Below, one piece after another: positions 1 through 10,679 of a stretch of DNA of 64,000 nucleotides (the first letter of the stretch is position 1; every line of letters starts with the position of its first letter). Both the position numbers and the translations under genes were made by a program. The stretch covers positions 9,982,001 through 10,046,000 of the forward strand of contig OY292279.1 of NCBI GenBank assembly GCA_958496175.1, written 5' to 3'. Below the pieces are notes generated by a model, which was given only the letters and a program-made list of their open reading frames with translations, searched no databases and had not been told where the DNA came from. The DNA comes from Sisyra terminalis (Eukaryota; Arthropoda; Insecta; Neuroptera; Sisyridae).

Positions 1-971
1 CCGTTAACATTTTATCTATAATTTTGTACCTAAAAGCCATAATACCGAAGGTCCAATTTTCGCGTTTTAGGGCAAAGAATTATAAAGGATTATTACAATT
101 ATAAATTCATAAGAATTATAAATTTTGTATTATAAGTAAATCCAAGAGATTTTGGAAGGTTTTTTTAATGGAAAATTTTACTTGGAAAATTGTTAAATTT
201 CTCATGTTTTTCTGTGTACTTATCCGGGACATAGTGTATGTATCAAAAAACCGTGGACTTTAATTATAGATTTTCACATATACATACGAAATGAAACTGT
301 ATATTTTCGGTAAAATGTAATTACCAACACACAACCATAAATGATTTCATCCAAAGCCACATATATAATATACAAAATATTCAAATGTATAATTGTAAAT
401 TCGGACTACACACATTTGTGTACATATAATATATATATTTAATTTTTGCTTTTCATACTTTCTGGACTTTTGCTGGCAATCATTCAAATTTTATCGACTT
501 TTACAAATACATATACAAACGTTTATAAATATGGGAAAAACGTTGACGATTTATGTTGATCTATATATCTTCATGTAAAACATCTCTTTTAATCCAAGCG
601 TTCCAAACAAAAACGTTATCCCCCCCCCCCCAAAAAAAAAAAACAATCTATATTCAATCGATTATTTGCTGAAGGAAAATCGAGGAAAGTTAACGATCTA
701 TTACACGAAAATTAATTATGAATTTGTTGAAATTTTGCAGATGTAAACACCGTGCATGAATGTTGAAATGATGATTTAATGTCTGTTTTATACTTTGTAA
801 TCAATTTTTTCGATTGAAACTGCTAAAATGAATCGAAAATTTTAAAAACAAATATCGATTCTATTAAATCAATTACTGATGGTACAACGTTACAAGATGT
901 TAAGATTACAAATCTATTACTTGTCCTTTAAATAAGATAAAATTGATTTTATGCTTCCAAAAATACGTTTT
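1..971. other. AT-rich unique DNA, no gene seen
   Basis: No open reading frame or repeat partner is visible here. The only local feature is a C-run followed directly by an A-run at about 620-643, a homopolymer junction prone to slippage and sequencing error. Confidence 0.6.
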
Positions 972-2392
972 GAGTCAGTCCAGCACTGGTCGCTTGATTA
1001 TTTTTTTTTGTTCTGATTTTTTTTTGCTGTCACCCCAACATATTGGTAGTTCAAATTCATCATTTTTTTAATTTGATTGTTTTTAGTTTTCCGGTGGTGG
1101 CCATATTAGTTTTACTAGGCGCAGATATTTTGAACTTTTAAGGGTTTGCGGAAACTTGATTATCTCAAGCCCTATTTGTCCTATCAAAATAAAACTAAAA
1201 GCAGTGAATTTATGAAAATATAAGCTATAAAGTTGTAACAAGACGTTTTCACCTAAATGCAATTCTAAGGGGTGAAATTTCAGCCTAAATTTTTAGCTCT
1301 CATTCGTAAAAACTCCAAATTTCACGGAAAGATTGTGAAGGAAGGAAAAGAGTCTACACGATAAAACTTTTTTTACAAACAATTAAGTACTATTTGTTTT
1401 GAAATACAAAATTTGAAGTCTGAGACTTTAAGCCTTTTTAAAATAAAAAATAACAAAATTTAAAAATTTTCAAAATTTGCAATTTTCAGAGCTCAATATC
1501 TCTGGTGGGGAACCAGATAAAAATCTGAAATATCACCTCATTATAGCACTGTATCATAGTATTATGCACCTAAAATTTGGAGTTTGAGATTTGACTAGGA
1601 CCAGAGGTATTGCAAGTACAAAATGTCAAAATAATGCATACTGCAGTAGGTGAAGATAATGTATTTAACCATTTAATATGTGACATATACTTGGCAAAAA
1701 GGGCATTTTACACAAAACAACATATACTCTGGGCTAACTGTTATCCATATCTTAAATTTAAAACATATTAAATAAATTTTAGGTGCATAATACTATCATA
1801 CAGTGCTATAATGAGGTGATATTTCTGATTTTTATCTGGTCCCCCACCAGAGATATTGAGCTCAGAAAATTGCTAATTTTGAAAATTTCCAAATTTTATT
1901 ATTCTTTATTTTAAAAAGGCTTCAAGTCTCAGACTTCAAATTTTGTTTTTGAATACAACTAGAACCTAATTGCTAGTAAAAAAAAGTTTTAACATGTAGA
2001 CTCTTTTCCTTCGTTCACAATCTTTCCGTGAAAATTGGAGTTTTTACAAATGAGAGCTAAGAATTTAGGCTGAAATTTCAGCCCTTAGTATTACAATTAG
2101 GTGAAAACGTCTTATTACAACCTTATAGCTTATGTTTTTATGAACACACTACTTTTAGTTTCATGTTGATTGGACAAATAAGGCTTGAGAAAATCAAGTT
2201 TCCGCAAACCCTTAAAAGTGCGAAAATGTCTAGTAAAGTTAATATGGTTGCACCGGAAAACTAAATACAATAAAATTAAAATAATGATGAATTCGAACTA
2301 CCAACATGTTGGGGTGATAGCACACACAAAATTATTTTTTTTTAAAATGCAACCATTTCATTTATTTTTGGACCACTTTATTTGGACGGACC
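972..2392. mobile_element. Long palindromic (foldback) element, family A, complete
   Basis: Two arms of about 620 bp (roughly 972-1590 and 1776-2392) are inverted copies around a loop of about 185 bp. Matching landmarks are the block with 'ctcaatatctctggtgggg' near 1493 and its reverse complement near 1840, and the 'ggtgaaatttcagcc' block near 1272 matched near 2070. The outer ends read as variants of GGTCNGTCCAA. The left end has lost about 13 bp relative to the end preserved at 35845-35882. No coding sequence remains, so it is a non-autonomous DNA element. A related single arm lies at 34753-35437. I could not identify a target-site duplication, so the superfamily is open. Confidence 0.8.
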
Positions 2393-3104
2393 GTACTATT
2401 CTATATCTTTAAATAATTTCGGAGTATTTAACTGAAGAGTTCTTGAATCGAATGTTAAAACTTTATTGTACCATTAGTGAAAAAATTAAGCATTTACGTT
2501 GAAGTTTTGACACTTTAATAACACTAATTTCGGTTTGGATAAATATAAGGTTTCAACTTGAAGATTATAAGTTTCGTTTAAGAATTTAAAATTTGACAGA
2601 TTTAATTGAAGAGCATTTTAATTTGAACACATTTACTATACGAAATTAATAATTATACCTTCGATAATTTAATAGAATTCAGATATATGCCAACATGAAT
2701 CAACAAGAGGATGCAGATTTCGGTGCTTGAAAGCAGTTATGAATGAATAAAATCTTGAATTATAATTTTTATGAATGAATTATATATTTGATTAAATGAA
2801 AACATTTGCATAATAATTTGTGAAGCGAAACATTTACATTGTTGCATCCATGGTTACTTTTTGTTCATAAAAATTCATTCCCAATTTATATCAATTTATC
2901 AATTTGAATCAATTTATCAACCAAAAGTTGAAAAATCCAAAGGGTTGTAAAGTCAAAAAGTAAATTCCAACTTTTATATTGAAACCTCATCATTGTACTT
3001 AAATTTGATGATTTGATCATAAAATTCACTTCTTTAAAATAATAAAATGTACAGTAAATATTTCTTTTCTTCTTTTTTAGAGTCGAGATTTCAGATTCAT
3101 ATAA
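2393..3104. other. AT-rich unique DNA, nothing recognised
   Basis: No gene, repeat partner or element end was found between the family A palindrome and the small hAT-like element downstream. Confidence 0.5.
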
Positions 3105-3280
3105 CCAGGACCGGATTTAGCTACAGGTCGACTAGGCCAAGTCTTAGGCGTTGCACGGTCTTAGGGCCTCAAAACTTTCCAACCCACCAGCAACCGGTGA
3201 CGGTTAAAATAAGCAATTTAAATGGAGAAAAAACTATTTTTAAAGTTCAAGGGCCCTCCTTATGTATAGATCCGGTCCTG
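3105..3280. mobile_element. Small hAT-like element (176 bp)
   Basis: The ends are an 11-bp inverted repeat, CAGGACCGGAT on the left and ATCCGGTCCTG on the right. Starts of the form CAGGRCCGG are typical of hAT elements. The body is more G+C-rich than its surroundings and includes a GGGCCCTC block near the right end, as often seen in hAT miniature elements. The flanking 8-mers (catataac and cactaagc) match only partly, so the insertion is probably old. There is no coding capacity; the 79-codon frame across it is chance. Confidence 0.6.
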
Positions 3281-4033
3281 CACTAAGCTTAAAACAATGA
3301 TTTCTGAAGTATAAGTTCCAAATTTTGAATCAAAAGACTCTTCTTACTGTTAAACGTAATTTTTATCATAGAAGACAATCTTTAATTTTAACCAAATGAT
3401 TTTCCATTTTTGGAGTTACTGCTTCCCAAATATTTTATTAAGATCATTAAAAAAGCCTTTTTTCTTTGATATTTTCATAGATTATAACTTTGTTGTCTTC
3501 ATATTTTTTTCCATCAGTTTTATATCAACGATTTGTAATTCCCCTTCCATTATTGGTAGCAGCTAAATAAATAGTTTCTCAGCTTGACGATAGGTTTAGT
3601 TCCTGCGTGGTTGAACTATTATTTTCAGTGAAGATTTTTAAATCAAGTTAGTTGGATCCTCTTTTTCATTGATTCTGAATTTCAAACCTTTTTGTCTTGA
3701 GCTTTCCGACCAAAATGAGCTCAGCTCAAGATGAGCTTTTCCGACCAAAATTAAATCGTTTTTTTTTAAATTAAATCGTATCAAAGCGTTATCTTTTTCC
3801 TTCAAAATCATTACATACCATTTTGCTGAAGTATTACCAACATAACTTCTTTATACTCTAACTTTTATGAAATTTTTTGATCTACAAAACCCAATTTGCG
3901 GGAAGTACTATTATTTTATTTCATTGTAAAGAAAAGTGCATCCAATGCACATTAATTGATGTATAAAACATATAGGAACCTTTTCTATCAATAAAAGCAT
4001 GAAAATTTGGATTCTTGTGTTATAAAAAAAGTA
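3281..4033. other. Unique AT-rich DNA
   Basis: Nothing recognisable. A short local duplication of an 'agatgagctttccgaccaaaat'-like phrase occurs near 3695-3755. Confidence 0.45.
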
Positions 4034-4869
4034 ATTTTGGTACCAAAGACAAGAAATTTGATGGTAAAGCAGTAAAGATTGAAGATGCTGAATTGGAGGA
4101 GTTACTGGACCAAGATTTATGTTAAAATCAAGAAGAACTCGTGAAAACCTTGAAAATGAGTCACTAAGTGGTTTCTAAATGTTTGAAACCTTGGGCTTGA
4201 TCCAAAAACAACCAAACCAGAACTATATGTATTCAAGCCTAAGGACGGGAAACGTCGTTTTTCCACGTCCGAAAAATAGTTCCAAAAAATTCAGTGGAAA
4301 GATTTATGGCATAAAATTGGACAGAGAACAAGAAAGGAACCCAATTCAACTATCCAAAGAAGAGAAAATCGTGTGGTAAGTTTTCCCATGCTTCAATTTC
4401 AATGGCAAAACACAATAATTATAGTATGAAGTTATTGCCGTTTATTTTGTGGCACCAGATTAGAGACATTTACTATGAGTTACTCCAACCTAAGGGAACC
4501 ATTACTAGGGATTGTTACCACCAACAATTAATGCACTTAAGTCCAAAATTGAGACCCAAAAGCCTCAAATATACCAAAAGGTATAATAATATCGTTTTTT
4601 GTCGCCAAATTTCTTAAGACACTTAAAAACGCTTTAATGTGATGCCTTACCCCATCTTCTATATTCACCGGATATTATCCCAAAAATTTTCACGGATTTT
4701 GGTCCATAAGTCATGGTTTTTACTGAGCAACACTGGAGCTCTTATGAATATGCCAAAATTCGAATCGATTTCTGAAGAACCTCTAAAGATGAGAATAATT
4801 TTTATAAAAGTAATTTTTGGTAGGCTACATGAAGAATGGAAAAAAATGGGGTTTGACTATAGTCTATAC
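4034..4869 (+). pseudogene. Dead mariner transposase (IS630/Tc1/mariner superfamily)
   Basis: Read on the plus strand across several frames, this gives a degraded mariner transposase. An N-terminal helix-turn-helix region is recognisable by ELEELLDQD near 4096, NQEELVKTLKMS near 4125 and VVSKCLK near 4167. It is followed by PKRRKSCGKFSHAS near 4355 (family motif NPKRRKSWGKPGHAS), then ISMAKHNN, an ILWHQIRDIYYELLQP block near 4446 (family: WWDQLGVVYYELL) and a QLMHLS segment near 4527. The end includes SPDI near 4669, where the third catalytic Asp should be, and an EEW segment near 4834. Several frameshifts and stops mean it cannot be active. The wild-type enzyme cuts and pastes its own DNA. 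The 3' end is interrupted by the hAT-like insertion that starts immediately after it. Confidence 0.85.
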
Positions 4870-5058
4870 CAGTGATTCCTAACCTTTTTCAGCCGTGAAT
4901 CTCCAAGGAAATCAAGCATAATGCCAAGAACCCCTGAGTGAAAAAAGGTGGAATTTTCGGACAATTAAAAAACAAACTTTTTCATATGGGACCGCGGACC
5001 CCCAAACATAGGCCCGCGGATCTCTGGGGGTCCGCGGGCCACAGGTTAGGAAACAATA
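4870..5058. mobile_element. Small hAT-like element (189 bp) with perfect 8-bp TSD
   Basis: The left end begins CAGTGATTCCTAACC and the right end carries its reverse complement GGTTAGGAA plus a few decayed bases. An exact 8-bp duplication, GTCTATAC, flanks it at 4862-4869 and 5059-5066; 8-bp duplications are the hAT hallmark. The body has the CCGCGGACCCCC and GGGGGTCCGCGGGCC blocks seen in Charlie-type non-autonomous hAT elements. It sits in the 3' end of the dead mariner, so it is younger than that copy. Confidence 0.85.
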
Positions 5059-5066
5059 GTCTATAC

Positions 5067-5335
5067 CATGGACACGGCCGTCATTGTTCGTAGCAGTTAA
5101 TTTTATCTATGTAAAATACGCTATTTTACATATGCATCATCTAATTGGAACTCTAAGAAGTTCTTTGGGATGGATTACGAAGGATATTCGAATGGATTTT
5201 TGTTAAATGACGTAGTAAAACCTACACTAGTTACTGCCCAATATTTTCCAATAAAAAATGAAAATTTTTTGAAGTACCTTCCACTGTTAAAGCAATTTTA
5301 AAGACATAAAGACGTAATCACTTCAAAAGTAGGAT
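5067..5335. other. Unclassified spacer
   Basis: Short unique sequence following the duplicated target site. It may include the last bases of the mariner, but no terminal inverted repeat could be placed. Confidence 0.4.
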
Positions 5336-5395
5336 GGTAGGATGATACTATAGACTATAGACTATACTATACTATACTAGATACTATAGACTCAT
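5336..5395. repeat. Microsatellite-like actata / tagac tract
   Basis: An imperfect short tandem repeat built from 'actatag' and 'actat' units lies just before a palindromic element. Confidence 0.6.
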
Positions 5396-5410
5396 AAGTA
5401 TATCCATCGT

Positions 5411-5797
5411 GTGTATACAATATATAGGATATATTGTGGTCCAATTTATGTAGTATAATTTAATATAATATATATTTAAACATACCATAAACATAAATTT
5501 GAACAGAAGTTCAAACAAAAATATTCATGACGTATTGCCCAGATACGTGTTTCGATTGCCAAACAATCTTCCTCAGTGGTCATCAAGTAGTTTGGATCAC
5601 TCCGTAACTGCTTTGTGATGATTCACAATCACAGGAAGTTGCTTGGCAATCGAAATACGTATCTGCGCAATGCGTCACAAATATTTTTGTTTGAAATTCT
5701 GTTCAAGTTTATGTTTTTGGTATGATTTTTATAAATAATTATATTAAATTATACTACATAAATTGAACCGCAATATATTCTATATATTGTATACACA
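5411..5797. mobile_element. Palindromic 'GATTGC' element, family F1, copy 1
   Basis: Near-perfect inverted repeat. The ends read GTGTATACAATATATAGG on the left and the complement on the right (about 5745-5797). Arms share 'tttatgtagtataattta', 'aaacataaatttgaacagaa' and the 'cgtattgcccagatacg' block. The centre lies near 5605, at a 'gatcactccgtaactgc' phrase. Each arm carries the hammerhead-like hairpin described separately; the left one (minus strand) is well kept and the right one has a damaged CTGANGA box (cacagga). Confidence 0.8.
5531..5576 (-). ncRNA. Hammerhead-like motif (F1 copy 1, left arm)
   Basis: On the minus strand: CTGAGGA, an A, stem GATTG/CAATC, GAAA, then a second hairpin ending in ACGTC. 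This order (CUGANGA, stem II, GAAA, stem III, cleavage-like UC) resembles a hammerhead ribozyme. One extra A after the first box and extra bases after GAAA depart from the strict consensus. Activity is unknown. Confidence 0.4.
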
Positions 5798-6056
5798 ATA
5801 AATCTTAGTATTTCATTAATACCTATAAATTCTTGAAAAACCGTTTAAGTATCATCCGATGGTAAATTCTCCATACTTATAATATATCTCCAGAATTTTT
5901 GTATAGAGATAACAAAAATCAGCAAATAGAAGGTTAAAGTAAATTGAATGTTTTCTTGAAGAATTTATTCTTTCGACCAAAGCAAATGGTTCGAACTTGG
6001 CAAGATTTAACTTTTTCGTTAAGTTTCACGAAAAATTTCAATGTTAAGTTTATGAA
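5798..6056. other. Spacer between two F1 palindromic copies
   Basis: Unique AT-rich sequence; no gene or element end was found. Confidence 0.4.
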
Positions 6057-6215
6057 ATGTGAATCATCACAAAGCAGTTACGGAGTGATCCAAACTACTT
6101 GATGGCCACTGAGGAAGATTGCTTGGCAATCGAAATACGTATCTGGGCAATACGTCACGACTGCATAAATTGGACCGCAATATATTCTATATATTGTATA
6201 CACAGTATAACTGTT
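6057..6215 (+). mobile_element. F1 palindromic element, half copy
   Basis: This matches the right half of the F1 palindromes, from the central 'gaatcatcacaaagcagtta' phrase to the end 'tattgtatacacagtataac', with an internal deletion after 'cgtcacga'. It shares with the copy at 38 kb the tail 'ctgttcaaagtcagc', so the true element end lies some 20 bp or more beyond GTATACAC. Confidence 0.75.
6109..6157 (+). ncRNA. Hammerhead-like motif (F1 half copy)
   Basis: CTGAGGA, A, stem GATTGC-TTG-GCAATC (perfect 6 bp), GAAA, U, then hairpin ACGTAT/ATACGT ending at a UC. This is the clearest copy of the F1 version; the core boxes and both stems are intact. Confidence 0.45.
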
Positions 6216-7520
6216 CAAAGTCAGCAAAAAAATCTTATTTTCATATCCATCGTATTTGGACTCCCATTTGCTCCATGAAACTAAAACTTTGACGAAAAAT
6301 TGAATCGAAATCATTGAATTTTAAAGATAAAATTTGCGATCTTTCGACTATCAGAACGATGTTGAAATGAATAGTGAAAAACTTTGATTTACATACTCTA
6401 GAAATAATTAACTTCGATTTAATCGAAGTTAATTTAGGGGAAACTTTTAGTTACTCAAACGCTTAGTTATCAAAGACCGATGGGCAATATTTTTTATGTT
6501 TAATTACTTCATTTATTGTGTTATCCACCCTATAACATTGCTGATCTATTTAAAGTAATTAGGTATCATTTTAATATTTTAGTAAATAAGGCATAATGTA
6601 CAATAAATTAACATTAGTGAAGTTAAAAAATCATTTGAGAAAATTCATTTGTGAAGTGAAACTGGTCGATTAAAAGTTTAACGTGGCCATGTGGTTTATT
6701 CTTGTACACACAATTTGTACACTGTTGTGTTTATATAAACAGAATAATACGAGAGTAATGTGTATTTGTGCATTAAAAATAATATATGTATACTATTACC
6801 TATATATATATATATCGTATATATATAGTACAGTTGAACTTCAACGCTGAAAGATCTGAGAAATTAATTACGAATAACAAGAACAAATCTTCGAGTAACG
6901 AAAATCGCTGTGAAGGTTTCACTGTGAATTTATTGCTTGAATATCCTATTAATAACATTGCCTCCACTGATACATATAGACATGGGAGTAATATTTTTAT
7001 TAGAGGCAATAAGCCGTTTTGAACGTGAGGCCTAATGTTTAAATTAAAAGAACACGTATTGACGATTCCACGCCAATGCCTATTACTCATTTCAGTTTAA
7101 ATTTACTCGATTTTCATGGGAATTATTGGTCAAGTTGTGATCTTTACACCCTTTTATTCCATTGCAGTTGATTGCACCTTGCACGTTGCACATTGCACTT
7201 TATATTTATCATTTTTTTTCAGATACATATGTAGAAGTAAAAATACTCCACTGAATTTTCAAAAGAAAATAAATTGGATCAATGTTATCGATTAACTATT
7301 GAATTTTGGTTTGAATTTTTGGGATAAAATATGTTTAAGTGGATTACTTCTTACATAACATGCACAAATACCAGTGGGTCTACTGTTGAGCAGTGACCCA
7401 AGTCAAGTGCCATTCCTACGACCCCTCAATGATCTCAACAAGAAAGCAAACTGTTTTGGAAATAGTTAAACTAGTGAGAAAAAAATGTACAAATAAGGAT
7501 TGGGTTAAATTTTTTTTGGG
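6216..7520. other. Unique AT-rich DNA with short TA repeats
   Basis: TA-rich microsatellite at about 6790-6832. A 'gcacgttgcacattgcactt'-type short repeat lies near 7176. No supported gene: overlapping small frames on both strands at 6786-7090 have no recognisable content. Confidence 0.5.
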
Positions 7521-7524
7521 GATT

Positions 7525-7625
7525 TTTAGGGCGTTATTCAAAAAAAGTGCTACTATTTTCCTATTAAAACTAAATTTTAGGGTGTTATCCAAAAAAAGTG
7601 CTACTTTTTCTAAGGTATTTAATAT
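7525..7625. repeat. Short tandem duplication (about 52-bp unit, two copies)
   Basis: The phrase 'agggcgttattcaaaaaaag' followed by 'tgctact' occurs at about 7529 and again, with two changes, at about 7581. This is a local duplication in non-coding sequence. Confidence 0.65.
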
Positions 7626-7679
7626 TAAGATATTTTTTTCTTTTTTAAATGAATATTTCTCAGATTTTATCAGGTAAAG

Positions 7680-8490
7680 TCAAAAATTTACCGCAGCTTT
7701 AATTTGAATATTAGTTAAGAATATTTCAAATAATTTTTAGAACTTGAGCTTTTGGTCTATTGTCAAAAAAAAGGGAAAACAGATTCATTTTTTTGGTCAA
7801 TCTTGGTAAAAATTATATCCTAAATGGTCACTTAACTTTTGGCCTTAGTTAAGTAAAAGATTTTTACCATAAATTTGCTTAGATTTACTGTAATCCAGCA
7901 ATAAATTGGACCTCTTTTTTGTACTCAAAAATCTAAAATCTAAGGACTTTGGATCATTTTGGAGTTCAATCAAGGTTTATCAAAAAGTTAAGCAGATTTA
8001 TCATTTTGGGACCACTTAATCAAAAAATCATTTTTTTTCTTGATCATTTTAACTTACTTTAACTTTAGTTTTCTTAGTAATCTTCCTTTTGATATTGATT
8101 GTTATTTTATTTTCTAAAAGCTCAAACAGGTGTCCAATTTTTTCGAAAACTACTCATTTGTTTTTATAGTACTTCGATGCATCTAGGCATTGAAAAACTT
8201 GGCTAGAAAAATTATAAATTCTTTCAAAATGTTATCAGGAACTTTAAAAAGTTCAAAAATGTACTTTTTTGTCAATATCGACATTTTCATACCCTGTTCC
8301 CTCAACATCTGAATTTTGGTGGTCCACTTTCAATGATAACTCAAGAGTCTTTAGATGTCATGAATCAAAGAAGGGAATTTGTATATTTTGAAGAAATGTC
8401 AGAAAAAACATAATAATCCCAAATAAAAAATCTTTATTGGCGATTTTTTTTTAATTTTGGTTTTTTTGTTTCATTTACGGTAATATAAAG
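7680..8490. other. Unique AT-rich DNA
   Basis: No gene, element end or repeat partner was recognised. Confidence 0.45.
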
Positions 8491-8858
8491 CCGTGCTTTT
8501 CAATCTGGCGACTTTGTAGCTCCTTCTAAGGAGCCATGGAATGATTCATTAAAATAGTTATTGTTATTTAAATAAAATTCATTTTTAATTGTTATTAACC
8601 GTTGCTTTACAACTACCTAGATCTTAAGCGACTCTAGGGTTATAAAAAATCCGTAAATTGAAAAATATTAAAAATTTGTTTAATACAGGATTCAAACCCA
8701 ACACCTACAAGTTTTGAAGCGGCCACTATAACCACTTGGCTACCAAAACGGTTACAAAGTACTGCTGGTCACTAAAGTCGAAAATTTTTGGGGAAGAGGA
8801 ACATTAAATTTAATTTTGATTTTGGGGGCCATAGTATGAAAAATTTTGAGAAGCACTG
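8491..8858. mobile_element. hAT-like miniature element carrying a tRNA-like segment
   Basis: The right end reads, in reverse, CAGTGCTTCTCAAAATTTTT, a typical hAT start; the left end is the decayed match CCGTGCTTTTCAATC. Flanking 8-mers atataaag (8483-8490) and atctagag (8859-8866) agree at six of eight positions, consistent with an old 8-bp target duplication. No transposase remains. Inside, on the minus strand, is a tRNA-like segment with RNA polymerase III promoter boxes. Confidence 0.65.
8676..8750 (-). ncRNA. tRNA-like sequence with A and B boxes (tRNA pseudogene or SINE head)
   Basis: On the minus strand, TAGCCAAGTGG (8742-8732) matches the internal A box and GGTTTGAATCC (8698-8688) matches the B box. 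They are separated by 33 bases, the spacing of a real tRNA. By canonical numbering the anticodon region would read TTCAAAA, but the anticodon stem does not pair well and no acceptor stem is visible. I therefore call a tRNA-derived fragment, not a working tRNA. Its position inside a hAT-like element suggests capture or a SINE insertion. Confidence 0.6.
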
Positions 8859-8866
8859 ATCTAGAG

Positions 8867-9960
8867 GTTAATATTTCTAAGCTAAGAGATTTCATGAACG
8901 AAAAAAAGATTTATGCTGGCCAAAGTAATAAATCAAAGTAGATAAACGAAAATCATTGCTTCTACTTTTAATATACTCTTCCAATAAAGTTGAAAATTTC
9001 TTTAGGACTTCTTTTTTGTGTGACCCCTTATCATAAGATGGTGTTATCAAAGGAGGACCTGTATCAATAGTTCGATTAGCTAATGCAAGTTGATTCGATT
9101 TTATAATAGTTTGTTTAAATAACATTGAATTAGTGGCTGATCGGAGCTCTAAATCGCCGATATCTTCTAAGATATCTTCTTTAAATTCTTCTTAAATCGG
9201 GGTACTACCATGAATAAAGTATCACAAAAAGGCCCCCAACTCGATGAAAATGGACTAAATGGACTTATACAAGTATTGCATCCATTTCTTCGCCATTTTT
9301 TTTTCAAAAATGCAAAGGAAATGTCCAACTAGACGGTCATTGTTATAACTAATCTTTTCTTGGTCTTATTTAGAAGTTGAATCTCAATTTATTTGAATCC
9401 AAACATTTATTATTCCAGGTGAAAAATGTTAAGAACGTACAAGTTTGATGACCTCTTTATTATTTCCAGAAAACTTTACCTAAAGATTGGCATAAGCGTA
9501 CAAGATGGAAATCTATGCAAATTCGTCGAAGAAAAAATGCACATTGAAAAAAAAATTTATGGACGACTTAAATCATATTAATGGCATAAGAAATTCCCGA
9601 ATAATCAATCTAATTTGTATAAAACTGAGATTTTATGGGCACATTCATCATTGCTGTAGGTAGCACCGTACCTATTTAGCACGGTGCGATTATTGGGAGT
9701 CGGAGGAATTTTAATGAACATCTGGAAATTCTTTTCGAATTTGTTTTTTTCTTTGTTTAGTGAGAAAGAGATAATGAGTGAGGAAAAACGAAAATAATTT
9801 TTATTGCACATTCTTTGATCTTGGCATTTTCTTTCCAATCTTTTTTCCTTGAGTTATTAATTCCAACAGATTCTTCGAGAGCGTTGTGATTTGGTCCATG
9901 TGTTTGAAATAATCGGAAAATGGCAAGAAAATGGGCTTGAAATGATTTCTCAAAGAAAAG
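8867..9960. other. Unique DNA, no supported gene
   Basis: Small frames exist on the minus strand (8892-9125, 9605-9838) but show no recognisable domain, and the composition matches the surroundings. 'AGCACCGTACC' and 'AGCACGGTGCG' near 9661-9690 form a short hairpin. Confidence 0.4.
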
Positions 9961-10227
9961 TTTCTGAGCTTTTTGGCATAGAATTTAATTACAATTTAAT
10001 ATTAAAGAAGGAACCAAAGACGGAAGATTTGGAAGGAGCCGGAGTCGAAAACATTCAAAATTTTATTGGCTCTAGCTCCCAACAATAATGTACTTAATTA
10101 ACAGTGAATACTGAAATAAATATATTCTTGGAACCTCATAAATTTAGCCAAATTTCAATGTAGAATATTTGCATTTAAATTAGTTTTAGTTTAGTTACAT
10201 ATAGCTGAAAATAAAACTCATAAGTTG
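9960..10227. repeat. Outlying monomer of the 'ggagccggag' repeat
   Basis: The segment with 'aaccaaagacggaagattt', 'ggaaggagccggagtc' and 'attggctctagctcc' is a diverged copy of monomer parts found at 10680-10790 and 11225-11330. It lies just outside the large inverted duplication. The 65-codon frame across it is part of this repeat and has no independent support. Confidence 0.65.
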
Positions 10228-10679
10228 AAGCAATTTAGACCGGAGCCGGAGTCAAACATTGGCTCCAAATTTAAAGCCTTAACTACTGTAGTTTTGCTTT
10301 CAAATGTGGTGAAGAATACTTCAAGTTGGAGTTAACATTTCTTTACGAACACAAGTAATATATTGGTATAGGGGTATATTTTTAAGCGCTCGTTGCGCCC
10401 CTTACAGGATAATGTATTTCTGGCTAAAAAAGTTTAAGAACTACTGGTTTTTTGAGGTTTTCTAGGCATTGGATAAAAAGATTTCTGAAAAAAAAAATTC
10501 TTTGCAATTTTGAATATTTTCATTTTATATGTTCGATGGTTTATAGATGTAATCGAATTGGATTGGCAATTCTGCAATTGATACAATGGACTAAATTTTA
10601 AGAGCAAAAGGAATCAAGTGCAACAATCCCCATCAATCTACCATCGAACCTTAATTCATTTGTTGAAATTAGGTTTTTT

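Noticed and set aside
606..645. C-run/A-run junction as a functional element
   Set aside because: Most simply a homopolymer slippage tract.
6078..6314. 78-codon minus-strand frame
   Set aside because: It lies mostly on the F1 palindromic repeat and is a by-product of that sequence.
8676..8750. Functional tRNA gene
   Set aside because: A and B boxes are good, but the acceptor stem is absent and the anticodon stem does not pair.
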